DNA of 64,000 nt from Vulcanisaeta distributa JCM 11217 (lineage in GTDB: Archaea > Thermoproteota > Thermoprotei > Thermoproteales > Thermocladiaceae), in NCBI RefSeq assembly GCF_001316005.1, contig NZ_BBBJ01000001.1, positions 62,001-126,000 of the forward strand. The letters run 5' to 3'. Both the position numbers and the translations under genes were made by a program. The notes under the pieces are model-generated. The model was not told the origin of the DNA. It searched no databases and worked only from the letters and a program-made list of their open reading frames with translations. Below, piece after piece: positions 52,410 through 62,269 of this stretch (positions within the stretch are counted from its first letter, which is position 1; every line of letters begins with the position of its first letter).

Positions 52410-53096
52410 GTGACATATTTCGACATTGATATAGCATGCAGGGAGGGTTTTGGCGAACGTAAGCTAGTCTCCATGATTCAACAGCGGATTAACTCCCTAC
52501 CCTGGGATTTGGATCTTAACGAGCAGGATTTCCTGACAGATTATGCCTATCAGGATTTGAGGTATTACTTATTGTATAAGTTTGGATTGTTTAATTTGAG
52601 TAATGAGGATGCATCGTATGAATTGTGCAGGAGGATTTTAAGGAATGAGGAGCAGGTGACGAGGATCGTTAATGAGTGGTTTAATTGGTGGGTTATTAAG
52701 TGGAGACAGAGGGTTAAGCTTGTCTTTAGTGAGAATGAGCAACTGAGTAATGAGAGTAATAACAATGCCAATCCTCAGGCTGATGCTGATGAAATACTTA
52801 AGAGTATTCCCAAGAACTTAGTTGATAAGTTACGTAGGGAGATAATCGTGGAATTAATAAGGCAGAATGAGGTTTGCAGCCTTGATGTGGTTTCAGATTT
52901 CATATTAAGGACAACACTTAGTGAGTTGATTAATGAATATGGGAAAGATGGCACGTTGAAATTAATGTCGACGAATATAACGAGCATACGCTTAAGGCTA
53001 TTAAAGAAGATAATGGAAATAAGAGATTCCAATCAACCACTTGTGATTCTCAGGGTTAGAATTAGTCCATCACAGCCATACCAGGGAATCTCATAA
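52410..53096 (+). CDS. Hypothetical helical protein
   Basis: 228 residues, almost entirely alpha-helical, with Trp-rich EWFNWWVIKWRQRVKL and an Asn/Gln-rich linker (NESNNNANPQADADE) separating two halves. No family recognised. It precedes the radical SAM gene by 5 bases and so may be cotranscribed with it. TATA-like TTTAAATAATAAATAAAATA about 20-40 bases before the start. No inflated runs. Confidence 0.6.
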   Translation: MTYFDIDIACREGFGERKLVSMIQQRINSLPWDLDLNEQDFLTDYAYQDLRYYLLYKFGLFNLSNEDASYELCRRILRNEEQVTRIVNEWFNWWVIKWRQRVKLVFSENEQLSNESNNNANPQADADEILKSIPKNLVDKLRREIIVELIRQNEVCSLDVVSDFILRTTLSELINEYGKDGTLKLMSTNITSIRLRLLKKIMEIRDSNQPLVILRVRISPSQPYQGIS

Positions 53097-53101
53097 CGCC
53101 A

Positions 53102-54652
53102 ATGAACGCGTACCAAAAGTCCTACAGGAAGGGAATGATTAGGGTAGCCATTGCCTATCCATCAAATGCTAGAGTTGCCCTCCAATCACTATCAATACAC
53201 ATAATCAGGAAACTACTAAATGAGTACCCCAACGTGTATTCGGACTTCGTATTTATAAGCGATGATGGTAAATCCCTAACCAGGTCACTTAGGGATTTTG
53301 ACATAGTGATATTCTCAGTACATTATGAACTTGATTATCCACGTATACTAAAGATGATGGAAATGAGCGGCATAAATCCATTCGGCTCTCAGAGGGTCGT
53401 TAATGATCCATTAATTGTAATGGGCGGGCCAACATTAATGGCTAACCCTGAGCCCATGGCGCCATTCGCAGACATGGTGCTTATCGGCGATGCTGAGGTA
53501 CTAATTCCAGCGCTTATTGATTATTATCCAGAGTATGGTAAGAATATTGAGGAATACGCAAACTTGGTGGGTTTTTACGTACCATCGCTTGGCAAGCATG
53601 TTGTAACTAAGGCATTTGTAAGGGACTTGTCATACTCAATTAAGCTCATCCATGATACAGCAATTGAATTAAGTCTCAGTAATGCCAAGTCCATATTTAG
53701 TAATCCAGCCATTCTCGAGATTATGAGGGGTTGCCCGAGAGGTTGCTTATTCTGTATGGAGGGCTTTGTCGGAAGGCCTGTTAGGTTTGCGGATATTAAT
53801 TCCATTAAGGAACTGGTCCTTAGGGATTTAGGTAAGGGTGAAAGGTTAGTTAATGGGGTATCCTTGATCGGTCTTTCCGTAACTGATCATCCAGGTTTTA
53901 AGGAGCTAATGAGCTTTTTAGTGAATGAGCTAAGCCTTAATGTTTCTGTTCCTTCCTTACGTGTCGACTCATTAGACGGAGATATCATTAGATTAATTGC
54001 GAAGGGTGGTCAAAGAGTCCTCACGATCGCTCCGGAGTCAAGTGAAAGATTGAGGAGGGCATTGGGTAAGGGCTTTTCAGATGACGATATTGTTAGGGTG
54101 GCAATGGACGCAGCTAATGCGGGTATTGATCACCTAAAGCTATACTTCATGGTGGGGTTGCCGGGTGAGGGTGATGACGATGTGAAGTCAGTAATTAACC
54201 TGTTATCAAGGCTTAAGAGACTGGGCATTAAGCACTCGCTCTCTGTTAATCCATGGATACCCAAGCCACATACACCATTACAATGGCTACCAATGGCTAA
54301 TGACGACATAATCAATGCCAGGGTTAAGGCATTGAGAAACGCACGGACATACACCGAGTTCTCGACATACAACGTACTTGATGCAAAGGTTCAAGCATTA
54401 CTATCGCTTGGCGATAGAGATGTTAGTAACTTAATATTTGAGGCCTCATTAACAGGGCTCGATAGGGGGGGCTCCTGGAGAAGACTGCTTAGGAAGTATG
54501 AAGACTTACTTAATAAGTATGTATATTCATGGAAACCACTTAACGGTGAATTACCCTGGAGCCACATAAGAATTCCAGGTGCTGATGAGGAAAACCTTAA
54601 GTCATTGATGCTCAAGTACGTTAATGAAGTTAATATAAGCCTTCCTGCTTAA
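53102..54652 (+). CDS. Radical SAM protein with B12-binding-like N-terminal domain
   Basis: 516 residues. N-terminal Rossmann-type domain (RVAIAYPSNARVALQSLS, DIVIFSVHYELDYPRIL, IVMGGPTLMANPEPMAPFAD) as in cobalamin-binding radical SAM enzymes, then the 4Fe-4S motif RGCPRGCLFCMEGF (CxxxCxxC) and TIM-barrel segments (TIAPESSERLRRALGKG, GLPGEGDDDV). Similar to the YgiQ/TIGR03960 type. Substrate unknown. G7 at 54465 adds a Gly. Confidence 0.85.
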   Translation: MNAYQKSYRKGMIRVAIAYPSNARVALQSLSIHIIRKLLNEYPNVYSDFVFISDDGKSLTRSLRDFDIVIFSVHYELDYPRILKMMEMSGINPFGSQRVVNDPLIVMGGPTLMANPEPMAPFADMVLIGDAEVLIPALIDYYPEYGKNIEEYANLVGFYVPSLGKHVVTKAFVRDLSYSIKLIHDTAIELSLSNAKSIFSNPAILEIMRGCPRGCLFCMEGFVGRPVRFADINSIKELVLRDLGKGERLVNGVSLIGLSVTDHPGFKELMSFLVNELSLNVSVPSLRVDSLDGDIIRLIAKGGQRVLTIAPESSERLRRALGKGFSDDDIVRVAMDAANAGIDHLKLYFMVGLPGEGDDDVKSVINLLSRLKRLGIKHSLSVNPWIPKPHTPLQWLPMANDDIINARVKALRNARTYTEFSTYNVLDAKVQALLSLGDRDVSNLIFEASLTGLDRGGSWRRLLRKYEDLLNKYVYSWKPLNGELPWSHIRIPGADEENLKSLMLKYVNEVNISLPA

Positions 54653-54742
54653 TTAGGCCACTTAATAATATTTTGATATTTTCCAAATAATACTTATGGT
54701 ATATAATTTTTTAGATAATATAATTACATTATTTACGTAAAT

Positions 54743-54754
54743 CTTTTTAAATAA
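54743..54754 (+). promoter_or_regulatory. TATA-like promoter of the ECF transporter operon
   Basis: CTTTTTAAATAA 27-38 bases before the ATG at 54781 in a strongly AT-rich 128-base gap. Confidence 0.5.
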
Positions 54755-54780
54755 GATCATCAATATTTTTTGGTGAATAT

Positions 54781-55560
54781 ATGGTTTGGAATGGTGTACA
54801 CTTTAACCTGAACACCATAATACCCTGGTACGTCATACTCATATGGACACTGCTATACTTCGCATTACTTGCATGGGCCTGGAGACCAAAGGAGGGTAGA
54901 CCCTTCGGCAATTTCAAGACCATAGACTTCGTTTACATAGCACTAATAGCAGCATTACTCATTGTTTATAACTTCTTTATATCACCGTTAATACCCAAGG
55001 TTGGTACCGTAACTACGTACTTCTACTACCCAATCATCGGTGAGACCTTCCTGGTGATGCTGGCCGCTGCCCTAGTTGGTAAACCTGGCTCGGCGGGGGG
55101 GTTAACAATGTTCATATACACACTACTCTCTGATATTATTCATTATGGCTTTGGCGGAGAACCATTCTGGTTCATTTACGAGGTTACGTCGTACGCCGCA
55201 ATAATAGATCTATGGCTTATCTACAGGGGGGGTAAGTACTACATGATACCATTCAGGGGAATCTTTAAGGGCGCGACAGACTCTAAGACATCAGGTGGTG
55301 AATCCGTAACTACTGAGGAATTAGAGGAGGAGTTGAAGCTGCTAAGGCGTTGTTTATTGTCGATGCATTGCTGGGTGGAATTACAATATCGATGGCATAC
55401 CCATTCTGGTGGAGAGGCTTTTGGGGGACCATTCGTACTTGGAATCTCGTTCACACCAAGCTTTTGGTTAATAACGAGCATAGCCAGTATAGGCGCTGGT
55501 GCTGTGCTTGGTCTTGTGGTTTCTCCATTCATTTACTACATTAAGAAGGTATTGACCTAG
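54781..55560 (+). CDS. ECF transporter substrate-binding (S) component, hidden double frameshift
   Basis: About 260 residues with six membrane helices: WYVILIWTLLYFALLAWAW, TIDFVYIALIAALLIVYNF, a Gly/Ala helix and WLITSIASIGAGAVLGLVV. Between about 55345 and 55427 the listed frame is out of phase: the +1 frame there reads FIVDALLGGITISMAYPFWW, hydrophobic and membrane-like, while the annotated frame gives a Cys/His/Trp jumble. A missing base near 55344 and an extra G at 55423-55427 cancel. It precedes the A and T components in one operon. The vitamin or ion carried cannot be told. Confidence 0.8.
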   Translation: MVWNGVHFNLNTIIPWYVILIWTLLYFALLAWAWRPKEGRPFGNFKTIDFVYIALIAALLIVYNFFISPLIPKVGTVTTYFYYPIIGETFLVMLAAALVGKPGSAGGLTMFIYTLLSDIIHYGFGGEPFWFIYEVTSYAAIIDLWLIYRGGKYYMIPFRGIFKGATDSKTSGGESVTTEELEEELKLLRRCLLSMHCWVELQYRWHTHSGGEAFGGPFVLGISFTPSFWLITSIASIGAGAVLGLVVSPFIYYIKKVLT

Positions 55561-55565
55561 GGGGG
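55560..55565 (+). promoter_or_regulatory. G6 run spanning the S-component stop and the ATPase leader
   Basis: The TAG of the S component runs into G6 four bases before the ATP-binding gene ATG. It may include an inflated GG-rich ribosome binding site; too purine-specific to tell. Confidence 0.3.
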
Positions 55566-55569
55566 ATAT

Positions 55570-57235
55570 ATGGCAAAGATTATTAAAATCAATAATCTCT
55601 ATGTTCGTTACTTCGGCTCGGACAAACCTGTTCTTAAGGGCTTATCGCTTGAGATTGAGGAGGGCGAATTCGTACTTCTCGTTGGTAGGACGGGCTCTGG
55701 GAAGTCCACGTTACTCAATGTAATTAATGGCGTCATACCAAATATAATTAGCGCAACCGTTAGGGGGGGTTCCATCAATGTCGCTGGTCGTGACCCTAGG
55801 AAGACCCCTGTCCATGAGATGGCCATGGTTGTCGGCACGGTCTATCAAATACCGGAGAGCCAAATATTCTCGTTGATTGTTGATGATGATGTGGCCTTTG
55901 GACTTGAGAATAGGGCTATTGAGCCTGAGGAGATGAGGGAGAGGGTTGTTGAGTCACTTAAGTTGGTTAACTTGCTTCATAAGATGAAACACCCAACATT
56001 CCTACTGAGCGGTGGTGAGAAGCAGAGACTTGTAATCGCCGGCGTTCTTGCGGTTAAACCAAGGATCTTAATACTCGATGAACCCACTTCAATGCTCGAC
56101 TCAATTGGCGCCGAGCAGATTTTTAACCTTGTTAAGAAGTTGAATGATGAGGGATTAACCATTATCATGAGCGAGCACAGGGTTGAGAGGGTTATAGGCT
56201 TGGTAGATAGGATTATAGGCCTTAAGGACGGGGCAATATACATTGATGATGAGCCGCATAGAGCCGTAGCCAAAGACCTGACAAAGCTGGGTGTTGAGGA
56301 GCCTCAGGTAACTACGCTTTATAGAATGATCAATAAGAACTCGGATTACTACCCAATATCAGTTGATGAATTCCTAGAGCTTGGTATTGCCGATAAGCTG
56401 GATGTTGTTAGTAGACATAAGGAGGATGATGGTGAGATCGCCATATCGGTAAATAATGTGAGATTCACATACCCAGGCAGTGCGCAGGAGGTTCTAAAGG
56501 GTGTTAACTTGGCAATTCATGATGGTGATGTCGCCAGCGTGATAGGTCCTAATGGGAGTGGCAAATCAACATTGATGTACCTACTCGCGGGCATTTATAA
56601 GCCGAGCAGTGGCAGTATTCAAATATTTAATCATGACTCAGCAAAACTCGTTGGTAAGGACAGGGTTAGGTTAATTGGTTATGTGTTTCAAGACCCTGAC
56701 CAAATGCTTTTCTCAAGTACAGTTAAGGGTGAGTTGGAATTTACGCTTAAATTAGCCGGCATTCATGGTAGGGAGGCTGAGGATAGGATTAGGAGGGTTG
56801 TTAATTACCTGGGCATCAACGACTTACTAAGCCAAAGCCCGCATAAGCTTTCCGTGGGGGGGCAGAGAAGGCTTGTTAGTGTTGCTTCGGTACTCGTGGC
56901 TGAGCCGAGGATTTTAATACTCGATGAACCAACGAGGGGTCTCGATAATGAGATGAGTACGGCCTTAATGGACTTAATACTAACAATTAAGGAGGAGAGG
57001 GGTATGACGCTTGTCATGGTTACACATAATATGAGACAGGTTGGGGAATACAGTGATAAGGCCTTTATTATGTATGATGGTAAAGTGGCATTTAGTGGAA
57101 CGCCTGAGGAGGTCTTTGAGGAATCACATAGACATCCTGAGTGGGGGCATTTCACCACCACAGGTCTTTGAGGTTACGAGAAGCATAGGTAAGCCAACAG
57201 CAAGCATCAGGAGGGTGGGGGTGAATGCTGCTTAA
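55570..57235 (+). CDS. ECF transporter ATPase, two ABC domains in one chain
   Basis: About 553 residues, fused EcfA-EcfA-prime. First domain: Walker A LVGRTGSGKSTLLNVING, signature LLSGGEKQRLVIAG, Walker B ILILDEPTSMLD. Second: IGPNGSGKSTLMYLLAG, Q loop FQDPDQMLFSS, signature LSVG(G)QRRLVSVASV with one Gly too many from G7 56857-56863, Walker B ILILDEPTRGLD. Residue 427 starts the altered signature. The frame breaks at G5 57143-57147; four gives PEWGISPPQVFEVTRSIGK and an end overlapping the T-component start at 57225. Confidence 0.92.
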
Positions 57236-58276
57236 TCAAGTACTGTATAACCCAGTCATTAACTGGATAATAACGTTGATAATACTGTTTTATGGACCTG
57301 TACTAGTTGTTTACCTGATATTTAAGCTCATTGGCTTTCAGGGCTACATGTCACTGTTTAGGTTCATTGAGGGTAAGTCAATAATATATAGGATGGACCC
57401 GAGGACAAAGATATTGCTCTCAATAGTAGTTACCACCGTCGCTGCGATAACGATTTGGTGGATATCGGCAATAATGTTCATAGCGGTCATGGCACTATAC
57501 GCATTGTTAAGTAATGTTAAGGAGAAGCTCAGGGTGGCGCTACCGCTTATACTGGCCTCGTTCATAGGAACCGCATGGACTGAGTCAATATTTGCGCCGT
57601 ACTCATACCTACAGGTAATATTCCATCACGTAACGTTCCTTTACGTATTCCCACAATCACTGGCGGTTTTGGGGATAACACAGGGGGGGTCGGGTATGTT
57701 CTATGTACCTTACCTAGGCTATGTCAATAATCCAGTTGGTCTGACGTGGGAGGGTATCATATATGGCTTACAAATAACGTTTAGAGCCGTGGCAGCAATA
57801 GCCTCTGGCTTACTGCTCATATTCAGTACACCGCCATCAGACATACTTAGATCTCTCGAGAAGAGTGGATTACCTATCGAGCTTGGATTCACGCTATTGT
57901 TGGCTGTTAGTTCCGTGCCTAAGGTACTTGAGAATTCGATGGTCGTACTTAATTCATTAAAGGCTAGAGGGGGGGTTGACTTTAGACCTAGGAGTAGGAA
58001 CCCAATAAAGTTCATTGCCGAGTCCCTATTCATAATTAGGGTTGTGGTTATGGCCCTTGTTAGTATCGTAATACTAACACTTAGAGATGCTAGGCAAATA
58101 GCTATTGCTGCTGACATAAGGGCGTTTAGGGCTTATAGGAGGAGGACGTACTATAGGGATATTAGGATGAGCAGGATTGATTATATAACGGTTGCATTAT
58201 TAATAGCGTTGCTTATCGCGGGAATATACATATCTGGGCTCCCTGGGATGGGGGGGCCGTGCCGTATAACCCATGA
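57225..58276 (+). CDS. ecfT: ECF transporter transmembrane (T) component
   Basis: About 350 residues. Membrane helices and the EcfT coupling motifs, the second visible as SLKARG(G)VDF (Ala-Arg-Gly motif contacting the ATPases). MDPRTKILLSIVVTTVAA and FRAVAAIASGLLLIFSTPPS are family blocks. The listed frame runs to 58298, but with five instead of seven G at 58250-58256 it ends GMGAVPYNP at 58276. G7 runs at 57683 and 57968 each add a Gly. Completes the S-A-T operon. Confidence 0.85.
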
Positions 58277-58281
58277 TAATT

Positions 58282-58290
58282 ATTTAAATA
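58282..58290 (+). promoter_or_regulatory. TATA-like promoter of aIF6
   Basis: ATTTAAATA 28-36 bases before the ATG at 58318. Confidence 0.5.
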
Positions 58291-58317
58291 TTTGCTAAGT
58301 TAATTAGGTCGAGAGAA

Positions 58318-58997
58318 ATGAGTAAGCGTAGGTTTGAGGTGGCGCCATTAAGTATTTATGGGACGTCAACAATAGGTGTTTATGTATTCACAAATAATGC
58401 CCTGACAATAGTGCCGATGGACGTACCTGACAAGGTTGTTAATTCAATAAGGGATACCCTCAGCACGAACGTGATTAAAGCATCACTTGCGAAATCACCA
58501 TTAATAGGAATTTTCATGGTTGGTAATGACAATGGCGTATTAGTGCCGAGCATAGTCACGGAGGATGAGATAAACGAATTGAAAAAGAACGGCCTTAACG
58601 TGTCGATAATACGCACGAGATACACGGCCATCGCTAACCTAGTACTTACGAATAATAGGAAGACAATCGTGTCGCCAATAATTGAGAAGGAATACGTAGG
58701 GTTGATAAGGGATACATTGTACTGAAGTCATAGTTGATGAGGTTTGCGGCACTTACCTCGTGGGCTCGATCGCGGTGGCTAATGATAAGGGTGTCTTGCT
58801 AAGCCCTGAGGCTAAGGATGAGGATGTAAAGAAGGTGAAGGAGTACTTTGGCTTACCGGTTAATGTTGGCACGGTTAATAGGGGTAGGAGCTTCCTCAGG
58901 GGGTGGATTGGTCGTTAATGATAATGGCGGTTTAGTTGGTAGTGACACCACAGGTTTCGAGATAGTGAGGATAATGCAAGTGTTCGGTGGTGTATGA
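58318..58997 (+). CDS. eif6: Translation initiation factor 6, frame broken
   Basis: About 226 residues, pentein fold of five repeats: IYGTSTIGVYVFTNNALTIV, SPLIGIFMVGNDNGVLVPSI, VCGTYLVGSIAVANDKGVLL, GLPVNVGTVNRGRSFLRG, LVVNDNGGLVGSDTTGFEI. Prevents premature joining of the ribosomal subunits. Breaks: one G missing near 58715-58724 (TLGTEVIVDEV) and G5 58899-58903 where four restores SFLRGGLVVNDNG. It runs to within two bases of the convergent FAU-1 gene. Confidence 0.92.
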
Positions 58998-58999
58998 AG

Positions 59000-60457
59000 T
59001 TACTCAGCGAGTTCCCTGGCCTTGGTAAGGCACTCCTCACCAAGTCTATGGGCGCTTGCTAATAAATCACTTATTAACTTCTCAACCCTAACCCTCAACC
59101 TACTTGGTATTACATCCATGCTTACATATGACATGTACTCATCATAATCAACGACCTTAGCCTCACTTGAATCCCACCTCTTCACAACATCGACTGCTAA
59201 GTCGATGTAGAGAATATTACTGCCCGTGAACTCAATTGGCGTGTTAATATTTATGTAGATACCCTTGGGTCTCCAGGCATGGTCAACATAGACATGAGTT
59301 AAGTACTCATTGCCTATTGAGGAGCAGGATATCGCCATGTCACCCTCCTCCTTAGGAAGACCGAGACCATCAAGATAACCACCACCCCCCCTCAACCTAC
59401 GCATTAAAACGATGTCATTAGGATCAAGTTTAAGCACATCCGCACTACCGAGCCTGAGAACCTCACCACTAGGCTTAATATGCACAATACCAACTCTATA
59501 CTTCCTACTCATCAACTGTCTCATAAACTCGGCACTGAACCCAGCCCTATCGCTACAACGACTAAGCAATGCCTCAACGAGATCCAACAACGCGGTATTC
59601 CTCTTTAAGGTCTTATACGTGTGATGACCAATTATTGTTGGCATGACATTATTCCTGACATTATCAAGAAGGAGCTTAGCCCTGCCATTAAGCATAACCT
59701 CAACAATGCACTCACCATCCTGGAGCACCGTGTAAGGAGTTGACGACTTACTAGCTGACTCAACTTCATTAAGCATATTTATTGCTCTCTCAATTTCCTT
59801 AACGGCCTTATCCTCATCCAGGAATTGAGCACTACTCCTCCACTTAATGCTATAACCACTCAACCTACCAACGTACTTAAGACCAACCTTAAGCAGCGCT
59901 TGCTTAGCCTCATAATCCTTAATATGCCTACTAAATAATACGGTACCACTGCCCGGCACTATGGAGACATACTCAGTATCAACTAACGCCAGGCACAGCA
60001 ACCAACTCATCACTTGGGTAAACCCTAGTCCTACTTATAATGACGGGAATCACATCACCATCATTATACGCGCCACCTATCGCCTTAAGTACGGCCCTAA
60101 CGCCATTACCAACGTCAACGAAATAATTACTATTAACAACATTGACGACACCTATGACGACCCTATGAAGTGGAACCACCGACCTCCAAACCAACGCCTC
60201 CTCCTCAACAACCCTAAGCAGGTTATTAACAACATCATTAACCACACCGCACTTGCCCATTACCGTTAACGCCCCCAGGAACCCTCTCGGAGTCCTTAAT
60301 CGTAACGTCAGGCGCAGAATTATCAACATTAATACCAAACCTACTGATTATCACGTCAGAGGCCTGCACAATGGTATAACCAAGATCAAGCACTAACTTA
60401 CTAATTGCAGTCGCGTACTTACCCCCTAATCCTAACCCTATAGCTATTTTTACTCAC
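59000..60457 (-). CDS. FAU-1 RNA-binding/ribonuclease protein (S1 + DUF402), frame broken
   Basis: About 485 residues. N-terminal RVRIRGKYATAISKLVLDLG, the FAU-1/RNase E-G-like opening, SFxDVTIKDSE-like DVTIKDSER, an S1-type domain (VVIGVVNVVNSNYFVDVGNG) and a C-terminal DUF402 domain (YLTHVYVDHAWRPKGIYINI). FAU-1 binds AU-rich RNA and is reported to process pre-5S rRNA in Thermococcales. Breaks: C5 60422-60426, C5 60272-60276 and one base near 59983. C7 at 59386 adds a Gly. GTG at 60457 is the start that fits the family. Confidence 0.88.
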
Positions 60458-60503
60458 AGAAAATCGACTTATTAAGGGCTAAAATAATTTACGACCATGT
60501 AGC

Positions 60504-60893
60504 TTAACGGCAAATACCATACTTAGCATACGAGGCGATTACTAAGCCGAGAAACAACACAGATATAGCTAATGGGAATGTAAGTATAAGCGTTGAGCCA
60601 ATGACCGGCTGCCTAACGGCCATGTAAACAGATAGTGGCAAACAAACTATGAAAAATAGAACCATAAGCACACTAAATATGATGCTCCATTTACGCTCTT
60701 CAACACTCGGTATCCTTGGTGGCTTAACTGCAACGAAGGAAAACACTAGGAATACTAAGAATGCCACCAACCCTATGAAATTAGACGTGTTGATTATCCA
60801 CGTAATTAAAAAGAACACGGCAATGACTAAGTAAATAATCATAAACCTCCTACTCATTACGGCATTACCGCAACTAAACTCTTGACTATTCAT
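60504..60893 (-). CDS. Four-helix membrane protein, unknown
   Basis: 129 residues with four hydrophobic helices (MIIYLVIAVFFLITWII, IGLVAFLVFLVFSFVAV, WSIIFSVLMVLFFIVCLPLS, TLILTFPLAISVLFLGLVIA). A Pro-rich cytoplasmic or external loop VKPPRIPSVEER divides them. No family recognised. The ATG at 60893 or the internal ATG giving MSRRFM are both possible. Confidence 0.6.
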   Translation of the reverse strand: MNSQEFSCGNAVMSRRFMIIYLVIAVFFLITWIINTSNFIGLVAFLVFLVFSFVAVKPPRIPSVEERKWSIIFSVLMVLFFIVCLPLSVYMAVRQPVIGSTLILTFPLAISVLFLGLVIASYAKYGICR

Positions 60894-60933
60894 ATACTAA
60901 AGTAATGCGTAATATCCAATTAAATGTTTTCCA

Positions 60934-61414
60934 TTAACTGGTTCCCGAAATGCTCCTTGCAAGGTTCACGAGAGCCTCAATGTCGGGTAAGTCCCTCCTG
61001 ACCTGGTCAGGCCTTAGCCTCGCCTCATGGAAACCCTCAACATGCAAAAACCATGCACTCTTCCACCACCACCTAACCTCCCTCCTGCCAAGCCTATCGG
61101 CAGTATTATCCACCGCATCAAATAATAGTTGTGCCGTCCACCTACCAATCTCGGAGGCCTTCTTTGCCTCATCTAGGCCCAGTGCAATGGCCATTGCCTT
61201 GATGGCCTCCTCGGCAGCCTTGTAGAGCTTCTCGCTGGCTTGCACGGGGGTCCTTATCAATGAGTTCCTTACCTTCATCTAGGAATTTCTCGGCGAGTTC
61301 AAGGTGAGCTTTGCTTGTTGTTGATGGGTCAAGTGATAGTGCCTTAGCTATTAGGTCCACTATGTCTATTCCCTTTCTCTCTGCCTCGTCGATTATCAGC
61401 TTTGGTATTTCCAC
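60934..61414 (-). CDS. PaREP1 family protein, frame broken
   Basis: About 160 residues. HLELAEKFLDEGKELIDKDP then VQASEKLYKAAEEAIKAMAI is the PaREP1/HEPN-like helical core of proteins expanded in Pyrobaculum and relatives. The frame breaks at G5 61246-61250 on the plus strand; four restores DPVQASEKLY. Function unknown; the family is dispersed and lineage-specific in Thermoproteales. Its presence supports the taxonomic placement. Confidence 0.85.
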
Positions 61415-61497
61415 GATTTACATTGTTGATGCGGAGTTAAAAATGTTTATTCGCAGTAACGTTAGTGCCTTATTAATTGAAGTGTTACTATATTGAC

Positions 61498-62218
61498 GTG
61501 AGTATTAAGTGCATTGCCTCAGGCCAGAAGGGTGGTGTTGGTAAGAGCACGCTGACAATACTGACGGCTAGGGTCGCACCTGCGCTTGGCATTAGGCTAG
61601 CCATTATTGACTTAGCCATGGGTAATCCAAGCACGTCCCTCAACCTACTTGGTAATATACCGAGACATACCCTGGCCACCTACGTAATTAATGCGTCTAA
61701 GATTAATGAGGTCATTCACGTAGTTCCAACAGAGCATGGACCTGTTTACCTAGTGCCTTCAGGATACGGGGATTTAACGCTTATTAATGAGTATGGGGGG
61801 GATTTTAAGGAGAGGTTGGGCTCCTTGATTAAGTATTTGATTGATAGGGTGGTTGATCATGTGGTTATTGATTTCCCATCGTTTGAGCCAAGCTAGATAA
61901 CGTGCTAAATGAGGCATTGAGTGAGTGCGATATTATTTATCCAGTGGGTATTCAGGACCTCGGCTCGGTGGTTGCCTGAGGAATTTAGTGCATTTTGTTA
62001 GGAGGTTTTCGATTAATGTCGGTCGACCCGTGATTAATATGTTTAGGGAGTCCTTGGGTAGGCAGTGGGTTGCCGCCGTTGGTAAGCTCGTTGGTTTGGA
62101 GCCTAGCGTGGTTCATTATGATCCCTGGGTCATTAGGTGGGTTCATGATGGTGCTGGTCAGTATGGTGTTGGTGTTAAGGAGGCTTTGTCATACGTAATT
62201 AGGGAGATTCTAAGTTAG
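61498..62218 (+). CDS. ParA/MinD-like ATPase, frame broken
   Basis: About 240 residues. Deviant Walker A SGQKGGVGKSTLTILTARVA with the signature Lys, Walker B-like HVVIDFPSFEP, and a C-terminal region VGRPVINMFRESLGRQWVAA. Likely a membrane- or DNA-positioning ATPase. Breaks: one A missing near 61890 (EPKLDNVLNEAL) and one G near 61967-61973 (GSVGCLRNLVHFV). Start GTG 61498 preferred to TTG 61477. G7 at 61795 adds a Gly. Partner ParB not adjacent. Confidence 0.82.
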
Positions 62219-62269
62219 TAGTTGTTACGCAAAATGGTTTTAAGGCATTAATTACTAATCATTAATGCG

